The notes beneath the pieces are model-generated. The model was not told where the DNA came from. It saw only the letters and a program-made list of their open reading frames with translations, and made no database searches. The translations under genes were made by a program, and so were the position numbers. Shown in pieces: positions 44,457 to 52,668 of a DNA stretch of 64,000 nt. Position 1 is the first letter of the stretch, and the number at the start of each line of letters is the position of its first letter. The stretch covers positions 62,001 through 126,000 of the forward strand of contig DAIMXP010000003.1 in assembly GCA_036734945.1 (NCBI GenBank). The letters are read 5' to 3'. Source of the stretch: UBA4733 sp036734945. GTDB taxonomy: Bacteria; Chloroflexota; UBA4733.

Positions 44457-45854
44457 TCAGCGGACGGATTGCAAGAGGCGGATGGTCGTCGCTTGCAATA
44501 ACTCGCCTGCTTCGGGAGCGACTCGGCAGGCGCGGTCGACCTCATAGCCGCCTTCCGGGTACGACGCGCGCGTGGGGAAGTACCCCGCCGACCCATCGGT
44601 GTAGCCGGCGATGGCCGTCCAGGGGAACGGCGATGCCGCTTTGATGGCCATACCCGTTTCGCAGAACAGTTCGGTCGGGTTGAAGGCCAACGCGGCATCG
44701 CCCAGCCGCAGAACCGAGAGCTCACCCGCCACCACCAGCGGCTCACCAGTTTCCAGCGCGGCCATTGCCTGATGTGCTCGTTCCAGCCCCCGCTTATTCC
44801 ACCATTTCGCGCCGTCATTCCCTTCCTGCGCCGCTAACCGCTCCCGTTCCGCTTCCAACCGCTCAATTTGCGCCTGACCGGCTTCCTTCGAGGAGGGCAG
44901 CAGCTCGGGGAAGGCCACGGTCTCTCGCGCCACCCGCAAGGGCGTGCCGTCAATGGGCTGGGCAAGCAAGGCGATGCGGGTTGCCTCGGCGCCCAGCGCG
45001 CGCCCCAGGCGGAGCGGATGCTTCCAATCCGCTCCCATCAAGCCGGGGTTGATGTTCCCGCAAGCTCCCTGCACGTACAGTGCGACGCCGCCGACCAACT
45101 GCTCCACGACAGCGCGGGCCACACCAGGAAAATCCGCCGAAAGCAGACGCATCTGGCCGGCAAGGGAGACGGGGTGACAGGCGTAGTTGACGAGCACGGC
45201 GACCGGCTCCGGCGCCCGACGTAGCCAGCCAAGCGGCGCGCCTGGCTCCACGGGATCACCGTCCGCCGTATCCAGACGCCAGACCTGCACCTCAGTATCG
45301 AGCGCCCCCTCCGGGTTCTGGCCCAGGATGATGCGCCCATCGGGCCGGCGCTCCCGCCGGTTGATGCCGATCCTGACGCTACCGCGCCCCGTCGCCAGCG
45401 TGACCGGGCGCCGGGCAGCGTTGGCCATCGCCACGACGCCAGCGACGTGGTGTGGCAACGCCGCCTGGTAGGCGAAGGCCTGCTCGCCGCCTTCACCCCC
45501 TTGCGGCGGGGAGACCACCGGCCCATAGTGCGTGTGGCTGCAAGACAGGAAAACGCGCGACGATGGGATGCCGGTCACTTGCTCCACCTGAGCCTTGATC
45601 GCGGCAGTGATCGCCTCGCCCTGCATACCGAGGAGGTCGAGCGTTACCAGCGCCACGCGACCGTCGGGATCATCGCTCGGCGTCCGCTCGGCCAGCACCA
45701 AGGCTGTCGCCAGCAGGTCGTCGTGGACGCCATTGGACGGCGCCCGTCCGGCAAAGCCGATCATGGCGATGCCCACCGGCGGTGTGATGACCACCCGCGC
45801 CACGCCCGCCGAGAGGCCACCGACCGAGCCGCCGGCGCCAAGTCCAGATTCCAT
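44457..45854 (-). CDS. Neutral/alkaline ceramidase-like protein (nucleophile motif altered)
   Basis: A 465-residue protein matching the N-terminal catalytic domain of neutral/alkaline non-lysosomal ceramidase: VARVVITPPVGIAMIGFAGR, LVTLDLLGM, VFLSCSHTHYGP (zinc His) and VLVNYACHPVSL (zinc His). The ceramidase nucleophile motif GD(I/V)SPN is replaced by QGACGNINPG, so the catalytic Ser is not at its usual place. The C-terminal Ig-like domain is absent and no signal peptide is seen. It is probably a hydrolase of another amide or an uncharacterised branch. ATG 45854 has AAGGAGATAA upstream. Confidence 0.8.
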   Translation of the reverse strand: MESGLGAGGSVGGLSAGVARVVITPPVGIAMIGFAGRAPSNGVHDDLLATALVLAERTPSDDPDGRVALVTLDLLGMQGEAITAAIKAQVEQVTGIPSSRVFLSCSHTHYGPVVSPPQGGEGGEQAFAYQAALPHHVAGVVAMANAARRPVTLATGRGSVRIGINRRERRPDGRIILGQNPEGALDTEVQVWRLDTADGDPVEPGAPLGWLRRAPEPVAVLVNYACHPVSLAGQMRLLSADFPGVARAVVEQLVGGVALYVQGACGNINPGLMGADWKHPLRLGRALGAEATRIALLAQPIDGTPLRVARETVAFPELLPSSKEAGQAQIERLEAERERLAAQEGNDGAKWWNKRGLERAHQAMAALETGEPLVVAGELSVLRLGDAALAFNPTELFCETGMAIKAASPFPWTAIAGYTDGSAGYFPTRASYPEGGYEVDRACRVAPEAGELLQATTIRLLQSVR

Positions 45855-45872
45855 CGCCTTATCTCCTTACTA

Positions 45873-45974
45873 ACCTCACCCCCTGCCCCTCTCCTGGGCG
45901 GAGAGGGGAGACGATGATGACGCGGCCTCCCTCGTTCTCCCCTCTCCATCCAGGAGAGGGGCAGGGGGTGAGGT
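45873..45974. repeat. Inverted pair of 39-bp hairpin repeats
   Basis: 45873-45911 and 45936-45974 are reverse complements with two mismatches. Each arm holds the hairpin CCCCTCTCC/GGAGAGGGG, the same design as 11965-12181. Lying right after the 45.9-47.5 kb binding-protein stop, it could terminate that transcript before the ceramidase-like gene. Confidence 0.82.
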
Positions 45975-47491
45975 CACGGGTCGGTGCGCTTCAGGATGTC
46001 GTTCAGTTGGGGATTGAGCGCCGACAGCCCGCTCTGCACCGAAATCTTGTTGGCAAGAATGTCATTAATCGTCGCGGTGTAGGCCTTGCTGAGCTCGGAG
46101 ACGCCCAGCACGTTCTCCTCGGGTCGGGGTTTGGCAACCTTGGGCGCATCCACTGCGTAGGCTTGGGTCAAGTCCGGCGTCCAGTTCGGAATCGGCGTCG
46201 GATAGTCCAGCGGCGCCGGCGGGGAACCGATCGTCTCCACAATGAAGTGGGACCAGGGCATGGCGGGCTTGTGCATGAACGCCTCCATGGCCAACTGCGC
46301 CTCGTCCGGGTGCTTCGCGCCGTTGGCAGGGACCAGACCATAGCCATAGAAGAACCAGTTCGGCTTCACTCCTGGTGCGGGCGGAACGGTCGAGGCGCCC
46401 AGGTCAGCGAACACATCCGCCTTTCCGGGGTTGCGGATGCTGAGGAGTGGGAACCAGACCTCGATCTCGGCGCTCGCCGCCTGCGATTGCTGCCAGGCCG
46501 TGGTCGTGTTGAGTTTGCCCTCCGTCACGCCGGCATCCACCAGCTTCTTCCAGTAGCTGACGGCGTCGATAGCCTGCGGGGAGGCCACGTCGACCTTGGT
46601 CGGATGATCGCCGTCGAAGGTGTACATCTGGCCGCCGAAGCGGGCGATCCAGGTAGCGAAGTTCTGCGGTAGGCGGCTCTGGAAGAGGGTGAAGCCGATG
46701 CGGGTCACGGTGTTGCCCTGCCTCTGCGTCAGCTTCTGGGCGTAGTCGAACTCCTCGTCCGTGGTCGTCGGCGGGGTCGTCAGGCCCATCTGCCGGTAGA
46801 AGGACTTGCGATAGAAGTAGCCCAGCGGCTGGAACTCCGTGGGGTAGCCGTAAACCTTGCCCTGGTAGGTCAGCCGGTCGCCCGCACCGGGGTAGTAGTT
46901 CTGCTTGACGTAGGTCTGCTCGTTAGCGGGCAATGGATTGGCCAGTTGCTGCTGGGCCAGCACTTTGACGCTGCTCGGCGTGTGATAGATATCCGGCGGG
47001 TCGCCGCCCAGCTTGGACGCCACGATCTTCTCGAACTCCTGAGCGTCGGCAACGTGTTCAACGACGACCTGGATCTTGTTTTGGGCCCCGGCGCCACTGT
47101 TGTACGGGTCGATGATCTGCTTCTGCAATGCGTCCAGGGATTGCCCGCCCCAGTGGACCAAGAGCCGCACCGGCGTCATCCCCGGCTTGATGACGACCGG
47201 CACTGGCGATGGGGTGGCTGCAGCCACCACGGCGGCTGTCGTCTTGGCGGCGGTGCTGCTCGCAGTGACCGCCGCTGTCGCGGCAGTGCTCGTCGAAGCA
47301 GCGCTCGTCGCCGCGTTACTCGCCGGCGCGCTGGCGCTCGTCACTGCCGCCTGCGCGGCGGTCGACGCCGCGGCCGTCGTCGTGTTCGTGGTCACGGCTG
47401 CCGACCCGCCACAGGCGGTAAGAAGGCCGAGCACCGACGTGGCGGTGAAGAGGGACAGACATGTGCGTCGAGACAACCGGACTCCGTGCAT
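45974..47491 (-). CDS. Extracellular solute-binding lipoprotein
   Basis: A 505-residue binding protein. Signal RLSRRTCLSLF with R8-R9 and lipobox LLTAC27; a ~70-residue Ala/Thr/Ser linker; then VRLLVHWGGQSLDALQKQI, SKLGGDPPDIYHTPSS and a C-terminal domain ending TATINDILANKISVQSGL. The signal peptide and upstream leader are almost the same as those of the gene at 60539-62059, though the binding domains differ, so only the front was duplicated or swapped. ATG 47491 follows GCAAAGGAGGAG. Divergent from the M55 gene at 47804. Confidence 0.88.
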   Translation of the reverse strand: MHGVRLSRRTCLSLFTATSVLGLLTACGGSAAVTTNTTTAAASTAAQAAVTSASAPASNAATSAASTSTAATAAVTASSTAAKTTAAVVAAATPSPVPVVIKPGMTPVRLLVHWGGQSLDALQKQIIDPYNSGAGAQNKIQVVVEHVADAQEFEKIVASKLGGDPPDIYHTPSSVKVLAQQQLANPLPANEQTYVKQNYYPGAGDRLTYQGKVYGYPTEFQPLGYFYRKSFYRQMGLTTPPTTTDEEFDYAQKLTQRQGNTVTRIGFTLFQSRLPQNFATWIARFGGQMYTFDGDHPTKVDVASPQAIDAVSYWKKLVDAGVTEGKLNTTTAWQQSQAASAEIEVWFPLLSIRNPGKADVFADLGASTVPPAPGVKPNWFFYGYGLVPANGAKHPDEAQLAMEAFMHKPAMPWSHFIVETIGSPPAPLDYPTPIPNWTPDLTQAYAVDAPKVAKPRPEENVLGVSELSKAYTATINDILANKISVQSGLSALNPQLNDILKRTDP

Positions 47492-47636
47492 GGACTCCTC
47501 CTTTGCTATAGAGAACCCTACGCTTGCTCCGCGCGCTGACGGGAGAGCGCCTCAGGCCGCATCGTGCTTGCCCGCTCGCTCATCCGCAGGTATCGTATAG
47601 TCAATCGCATCGTTTGTCAATGGACGTCGTACAACG
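47491..47636 (-). promoter_or_regulatory. Shared promoter/leader cassette, copy A
   Basis: Minus strand: -35 TTGACA (47615-47620), 17-base spacer, -10 TACGAT (47592-47597), and a GACGTC palindrome at 47623-47628 just upstream of the -35. The ~100-base leader ends in AAAGGAGGAG and the ATG of the 505-residue binding protein. Copies B and C are at 55113-55260 and 62058-62203. Confidence 0.8.
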
Positions 47637-47803
47637 TACAACCGGTACGTGCGGAAGCCGACGGGGGTGACTGCGATGTGGCGGCGGCCGGGTGTGGAGG
47701 TCCGCACGCCAGCGCCCTTTGGCACGCGGTCGGCTATGGCCCAAGAGGTCCACTGCTGACGCTGCCTTGGCTCGCCGCGCGGGGCCACCGAGAGGAACGT
47801 CAC

Positions 47804-48598
47804 ATGAAGATTTTCATCCTTACGGACCTGGAAGGTCCGGCCATGATCTTCGCGTTCAATCAGACGCGCCTCCCGGAAGCGGCAGCCAACATGGCGCAGT
47901 CGAAGCGGCTGCTGACGCTGGAGGTGAATGTCTGCGTCGAGGGTATTCTCGAGATCGACCCGCAGGCCGAGGTCGTGGTCTTGGACGGCCACGGCTCCGG
48001 CGGCATCGACTACGAGCTGCTGAATGAGCATGCCGAGCTGGTGGCGGGGCGCGGCGTGCGTGCCCCCTACGGCCTGGATGCGAGCTTCGACGCCCTGTTC
48101 TTCGTCGGCCAGCACGCCATGGCCGGCACGCCCGATGCGCCGCTGGCCCATACCTATTCCTCGCGCACGGTGGAGCACTATACGCTCAACGGCGTGCCCA
48201 TAGGCGAGTTCGGTCTGCTCGCCGCCATGGCCGGGACGCTGTTCGGCGTGCCGACGGCCTTCCTCGCTGGCGACGACAAGGCTGTGGCCGAGGCGCACGC
48301 GCTGGTGCCGGAACTGGTCGGCGTGACCACTAAGGTCGGGCTGGGCTTGGAAGCAGCGCGCTCCCTCGCGCCTTCCCGGGCGCGGGCGCTCATCCAATCC
48401 GGCGCGGCGGAGGCCTGCCGGCGGGTCCAGGCCGGCCGGATTCCTCCCGTCCGCCTCCCGCCCCCGTACCACCTCGAGGTGCGCGTCCTGCTGGGACAGG
48501 AAGCGAGCCTCAAGAGCTACCTGCAGCGCGGCGCCAGCCAGAGCGACGAGCGCACGGCCGTGCTGGAGACCAACGATCCGCGGGCCGTGCTGCGCTGA
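47804..48598 (+). CDS. M55-family metallopeptidase (D-aminopeptidase DppA-like)
   Basis: A 264-residue zinc D-aminopeptidase-like protein; DppA of Bacillus cleaves D-Ala-D-Ala dipeptides. The two-metal site begins D8-x-E10 (ILTDLEGPA), with DGHGSGG (His), FVGQHAMAGT (His) and NGVPIGEFG (Glu). ATG 47804 follows GAGAGGAAC. Cytoplasmic. Divergent from a binding-protein gene across a promoter region whose M55-facing side is also partly repeated before the M28 peptidase at 55350. A second M55 protein is at 56617. Confidence 0.86.
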   Translation: MKIFILTDLEGPAMIFAFNQTRLPEAAANMAQSKRLLTLEVNVCVEGILEIDPQAEVVVLDGHGSGGIDYELLNEHAELVAGRGVRAPYGLDASFDALFFVGQHAMAGTPDAPLAHTYSSRTVEHYTLNGVPIGEFGLLAAMAGTLFGVPTAFLAGDDKAVAEAHALVPELVGVTTKVGLGLEAARSLAPSRARALIQSGAAEACRRVQAGRIPPVRLPPPYHLEVRVLLGQEASLKSYLQRGASQSDERTAVLETNDPRAVLR

Positions 48599-48688
48599 GC
48601 GGCGCACGGGCGCGGGGGAGCGGTTACACCAGCCCCGTCGCCAGGACTCTTCTCAGGACTTTCTAAGGTAACAGCAGAAGCGCTTCTC

Positions 48689-48717
48689 TTGACAACGGAG
48701 CGGCCATGCCTTATTTT
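48689..48717 (+). promoter_or_regulatory. Promoter of the 48.8-54.9 kb operon
   Basis: TTGACA (48689-48694), a 17-base spacer and TATTTT (48712-48717) make a strong sigma-70-type promoter about 60 bases before the ATG of the first lipoprotein-leader gene. Genes downstream (leader, second leader, amidase, binding protein, glycoside hydrolase) all run the same way, with overlaps between three of them. Confidence 0.65.
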
Positions 48718-48783
48718 GTACAGTGCGTGACTAAATGCCTCGCGCCTGGAAGTACACGTAGGGCTGTCCAAGAGGAGCAGAGG

Positions 48784-49161
48784 ATGATCATGCCTGAGGC
48801 CAACCGCCCGGCATCACGGCGGTCCCGCCGGGCGCTGCTCGTGGCCGGGCTCGGCGGCGTCGCGGCGATCGGCCTGGCGGCGTGCGGCGGGGCCGGCGCG
48901 AGCGCAGGGACGAGCAGCGCCTCTCTGGCGACGACCGTGGCGACGAGCCCTGCGACCGCCAGCAGGAGCACCTCGGCTCCCTCGACCACCGCTGCGCCAA
49001 GTACCACGTCCTCGGCGGCGCGCGCCAGTACTGCCGCCACGACCTCGGCCACCGCGCCGGCCGCGACGAGCGTTGACCCGAGGCACGCGCCAAACGATGA
49101 GCGACAGGGAAGCGAGGTGATGACACGGGAGAGCGATCAGGGCTCGGTGCAGACGGTGTGA
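48784..49161 (+). pseudogene. Severed solute-binding protein: signal peptide and linker only
   Basis: 125 residues: RR-containing signal, lipobox GLAAC34, ~60-residue Ser/Thr/Ala linker, then ~30 unrelated residues and a stop. The binding domain is missing. Sixty bases of its linker (49012-49071) are identical to bases 51297-51356 of the complete binding protein downstream, marking a likely deletion or recombination site. It has a good ribosome-binding site (AAGAGGAGCAGAGG), so a short lipopeptide may still be made. Confidence 0.8.
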
Positions 49162-49285
49162 TACGGCGGATGCACTGGGTGCGGTTCGGTGGCCTGGTTG
49201 GCTCATGCCAGCGGCCCGTGGCACGCGCACCAGTGCGACTCTCGTACGGCATTCGCCGACGAGCACGACAGAAGAGAGGAGCGAT

Positions 49286-49360
49286 ATGTCCACTCGATCA
49301 GGCGATCAAGCAGCTACAGCGATAGGTCTCCGAGACCGAGGGGGGGCGAAGCAGGCATGA
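49286..49360 (+). pseudogene. 24-codon leader ORF, possibly the front of the next lipoprotein
   Basis: ATG 49286 has AGAGAGGAGCG upstream. It encodes MSTRSGDQAATAIG plus ten residues and ends in a TGA that overlaps ATG 49357. A run of seven G (49340-49346) lies inside; one extra G would join this frame to the lipoprotein signal that follows. Either a frameshifted start or a short coupling ORF. Confidence 0.4.
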
Positions 49361-49521
49361 CCCGACGTCGCCTCGTAGGGAGCGTATGTGTGGCCGCCGG
49401 TGTGGGCGGCGCGCTCGCCGGCTGCGGTTCGCCCGGAAGCGCGGACGGGGGCGGGGCGAGGGCCGCGGATCGGTTGGTCAAGAAGCCTGAAGGGAATTGC
49501 GAGGAGCGAGCAGATGCCTGA
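49357..49521 (+). pseudogene. Orphan lipoprotein signal peptide (54 aa)
   Basis: Reads TRRRLVGSVCVAAGVGGALAGC, a Tat-like signal with lipobox, followed by ~30 residues and a stop that overlaps the start of the amidase gene at 49514. No mature domain. It looks like a second severed binding-protein front, now upstream-coupled to the amidase. Confidence 0.6.
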
Positions 49522-51028
49522 GCTTGCGGCGGCGGCGGCATGGTCCCCGCATCCCACAGCCACGCCGATCACGACGGCCGATGGCGAAGGGAGCTTCGTG
49601 ACGGCTGCCAACGGCTCGCGCACGTGCTGTGGCGGCTGGCAGTTCGAGTACACCGGGATCCTCCCTGGCCAGAGTTACGCGCTCTCGGCCATCGCCCGGT
49701 TGGACGGGATCGAGCATCCAAGGGACGTCCTCACCTGCACCGCCCACTGGGCGCGGCTTCCCCTCGATACGTCGGCGGAGCACGTCAACTACAGCCGATG
49801 GGACTACCTGCTGCCAGAGTCGGCCGGCGGAGGAACGCTTCGCTTCGCACGCACTGCGCGGGCGCCGCACGGGGCCTCGGTGCTCGTCATTCGCTGCACC
49901 TACCGCTGGGCGACGACGGGCCGCGCGGTGTGGTCAACTCCTCAGGTGGCGGCGACGGAAGAGCGGGTGCCGCTCCGTCGTCCGGTACGAATCGCGGTCG
50001 TCACGGGTCACGCGCGCTCTCGTCCGGCGACCGTTCCGGCCGTGCGCGCGAACGTCGACCACTACGGGAGCTTGTGCGAATCGGCGTGCCGTGCCTGGGA
50101 ACCGCACTTGATAGTGCTTCCCGAGGTCGCGCTGCAGTGGGGCGTGCGCGGCCACCCGCTCGACCTCGCCGTGGCGGCCCCAGGCCCGGAGACCGAAACC
50201 TTCGCCCAGATCGCGCGGCAGTACCGTGTCCGCCTGGTGATCGGCATGTACGAGCGCGACGGGGATGCCGCCTACAACAGCGCGATACTGATGGCGCCTG
50301 ACGGCACGGTGGACGGCCGGTATCGCAAGGTTCACCTGGCCATGCTTAGCGAGGCGCTCTCCGGTCTGCGGCCCGGAACCTCGTTCCCGGTCTTCGCCAC
50401 TGAGATAGGCCGAATCGGCTGCAACATCTGCATGGACAGTTCCGCCGTGGAGTCAGCACGCATGGTCGGTTTGGGCGGCGCGGACGTGCTGGCACTGCCC
50501 ATCATGGGCGACCATCGCGCCGACCGCTGGACGCCAGGTCCCCCTATATTCAACGAAGAACGCTGGCGCGCCATCATGCGCACCCGTGCCATGGACAACC
50601 AACTGTGTCTCGCGGTCGCCCGCAATCAGGCACAGGGGAGTTGCATCGTGGACCGCAAAGGGGACATCCTCGCCTGGAACGAGGGAGATGTCGATAGCAT
50701 CTTCGCCGAGGCTGATCTCGACGGCGATTTCCGGCTGTGGAACGGCGGGTGCTTCCGCGACGTGAACTGGACCCAGCGGCGTCCACACATCTATGATCAG
50801 TTCACCGACCCTGACTGCGGAGGGTCACTTCGCCAACGCCGCCCGCCGCCTAGTTGCGGGATGGTCCCGGTAGTCAGCGAGGAGCCGGGTGAGACCGTGG
50901 GAATGGCGGCGCCGGCGGCGAGTATGACTCACATTGCCGTAGCAGAGGAGGACTCGTCCACCTTGTTAGGACGCATGCACACCGGCAGCATGGGCGCTGC
51001 CGTGGAGAGGAGTGACGGTCATGGTTGA
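49514..51028 (+). CDS. Carbon-nitrogen hydrolase (nitrilase superfamily) with N-terminal beta domain
   Basis: A 504-residue protein. Residues ~1-160 look like a beta-sandwich/carbohydrate-binding-type domain (RTCCGGWQFEYTGILPGQSYAL). Residues ~165-430 are a nitrilase-superfamily amidase with the Glu in HLIVLPEVALQW, Lys in GRYRKVHLAMLSE and Cys in GCNICMDSS. It would hydrolyse an amide or carbamoyl bond. ATG 49514 has GAGGAGCG upstream. It overlaps the preceding lipoprotein leader by eight bases and the next binding-protein start (51021) by eight bases, so all are coupled. The ~70-residue C-terminal tail is low-complexity. Confidence 0.82.
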   Translation: MPELAAAAAWSPHPTATPITTADGEGSFVTAANGSRTCCGGWQFEYTGILPGQSYALSAIARLDGIEHPRDVLTCTAHWARLPLDTSAEHVNYSRWDYLLPESAGGGTLRFARTARAPHGASVLVIRCTYRWATTGRAVWSTPQVAATEERVPLRRPVRIAVVTGHARSRPATVPAVRANVDHYGSLCESACRAWEPHLIVLPEVALQWGVRGHPLDLAVAAPGPETETFAQIARQYRVRLVIGMYERDGDAAYNSAILMAPDGTVDGRYRKVHLAMLSEALSGLRPGTSFPVFATEIGRIGCNICMDSSAVESARMVGLGGADVLALPIMGDHRADRWTPGPPIFNEERWRAIMRTRAMDNQLCLAVARNQAQGSCIVDRKGDILAWNEGDVDSIFAEADLDGDFRLWNGGCFRDVNWTQRRPHIYDQFTDPDCGGSLRQRRPPPSCGMVPVVSEEPGETVGMAAPAASMTHIAVAEEDSSTLLGRMHTGSMGAAVERSDGHG

Positions 51029-52613
51029 CCAATTCGCTGTGGATGCAGGCCGGGAGGCTGGCGCGAGGGCAGCACCGAACGGAGCTGTCCAACGCGCAGG
51101 GGCGGAGGTACGCCGGACCCGCCGCGTCGTGCTGCTTGCGGGACTGGGCAGCGTCGCGGCGGTCGGCCTCGCGGCCTGCGGCGGGTCCGGGGCCGGTACG
51201 GGGACGAGCAGCGCCTCGCTGGGCGCGACTACGGCGACGAGCGCCGCGCCCGCCAGTACCACCGGCACGGCCACCACAGCGCCGACGACCGCCTCATCGG
51301 CGGCGCGCGCCAGTACTGCCGCCACGACCTCGGCCACCGCGCCGGCCGCGACGAGCCTGGCAGCGAGCAGCGCCGCGCCGGGGAAGGCGCCGGTGGCCAT
51401 GGAGTTCGAGCACTTCTTCACCGGCACGCTCTGGGACAACGGCTTCAAGCCGATCGTCGACCTCTTCGAGGAGCGCAACCCCTCCATCAAGTGGGACGGC
51501 CTGGCCGTCGGCTACAACGACATGCTGCCCAAGTTGATCACGCTCACGGCCGGCGGCACGCCGCCCGATGGCACCAGCACGCCCAATGAGTGGGCCATCA
51601 TCGCCGCGTTGCAGGGCCTGCTCCAGCCCATCGACGACCGCATCGCCAAAGCGGGGAGTCCGACGTCCGGTTGGATTGCCGACATCTTCCCCGCTCGCAT
51701 GAGCAACTACGCCGTCAACGGCAAACACTACGGGCTGCCGATCGACATGGGCACCAGCGCCATCTACTACGACAAGGATGTGTTCGACGAAGCCGGCGTC
51801 GCCTACCCCAAGCCGGGCTGGACCTGGAATGACCTATGGGGTATAGCGAGCAAGCTGACGCTGAAGAAAGGCGACCAGAAGATCTACGGCTTCCAGTACG
51901 CTAACGACCTGTACTGGCTCTATGCGCTCTATGGCAGCCTTGGCGGAAGCTACTTCGACAAGGCCCTCACCAAGGCGACCTTCGACACCGCCGCGTCGGA
52001 GCAGGCGCTGCAGACGCTCCTTGACGCCCGCGTGAAGAGCAACGTCACGCCCTACGGCGCCGAGGCCACGGCGATCAGCAAGCAGGCGAACGGCAAGCAG
52101 CAGTTCACCCTGGGCCTCTATGGCATGGACCACGCGTGGATCGGCCTGATTGCCTACCTGCACGATAAAGGGGTGGCGGTCAAGAACTGGGACGTAGCGC
52201 CCATCCCCACGGGCGGACCGGACCAGGTGCAGATTGTCGGCGGCCAGGGCTTTGCCATCGTGAGCGGCGCGAAGCACCCCGACGAAGCCTGGGCCTGGAA
52301 CACCTTCATGGTCTCCGACGACGTCCAGAAGATGCTCGGCGTCAACGGCGTCTGGGACCCCGGCCGGAAGTCGATGGCGAAATACGGTCTGCCGAAGGAT
52401 GGCCAGCCCAGCCGGTTCATCGAAGCCTTCTACGATCCGGTGGCCACGGCGGGGTTCAGTCCCTGGTGGTATGTGCCCGGCTGGGATCAGTGGAGCAAGG
52501 TCATCAACGACGGGCTGAAGCCGGCCTGGGACGGCCAAGCGACAGCCAGCGATGTCGCGGCCAAGATCACCCCCACCCTGAACGCTATGCTGCAGAACCG
52601 GCCGAAGGCCTGA
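51021..52613 (+). CDS. Extracellular solute-binding lipoprotein
   Basis: A 530-residue binding protein with an unusually long n-region (~30 residues) before RRTRR, lipobox GLAAC53 and a ~65-residue Ala/Thr/Ser linker. The binding domain begins VAMEFEHFFTGTLWDNGF and contains FEERNPSIKWDGL, LTAGGTPPDGTSTPNEW and DMGTSAIYYDKDVFDEAG (sugar-cleft loop), with the C-terminal QVQIVGGQGFAIVSGAKHPDEAW. ATG 51021 lies after GGAGAGGAG and overlaps the amidase stop. It is followed 55 bases later by a glycoside hydrolase gene, suggesting an oligosaccharide ligand. Confidence 0.88.
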   Translation: MVDQFAVDAGREAGARAAPNGAVQRAGAEVRRTRRVVLLAGLGSVAAVGLAACGGSGAGTGTSSASLGATTATSAAPASTTGTATTAPTTASSAARASTAATTSATAPAATSLAASSAAPGKAPVAMEFEHFFTGTLWDNGFKPIVDLFEERNPSIKWDGLAVGYNDMLPKLITLTAGGTPPDGTSTPNEWAIIAALQGLLQPIDDRIAKAGSPTSGWIADIFPARMSNYAVNGKHYGLPIDMGTSAIYYDKDVFDEAGVAYPKPGWTWNDLWGIASKLTLKKGDQKIYGFQYANDLYWLYALYGSLGGSYFDKALTKATFDTAASEQALQTLLDARVKSNVTPYGAEATAISKQANGKQQFTLGLYGMDHAWIGLIAYLHDKGVAVKNWDVAPIPTGGPDQVQIVGGQGFAIVSGAKHPDEAWAWNTFMVSDDVQKMLGVNGVWDPGRKSMAKYGLPKDGQPSRFIEAFYDPVATAGFSPWWYVPGWDQWSKVINDGLKPAWDGQATASDVAAKITPTLNAMLQNRPKA

Positions 52614-52668
52614 TGGCCACGCCGCGCGCGACCGCCGTGCTGGACGCGCACCGCGCAGGAGGGACTGC

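Noticed and set aside
48706..48783. Upstream extension of the first severed lipoprotein
   Set aside because: It overlaps the -10 region and lacks a ribosome-binding site; ATG 48784 has a good one.
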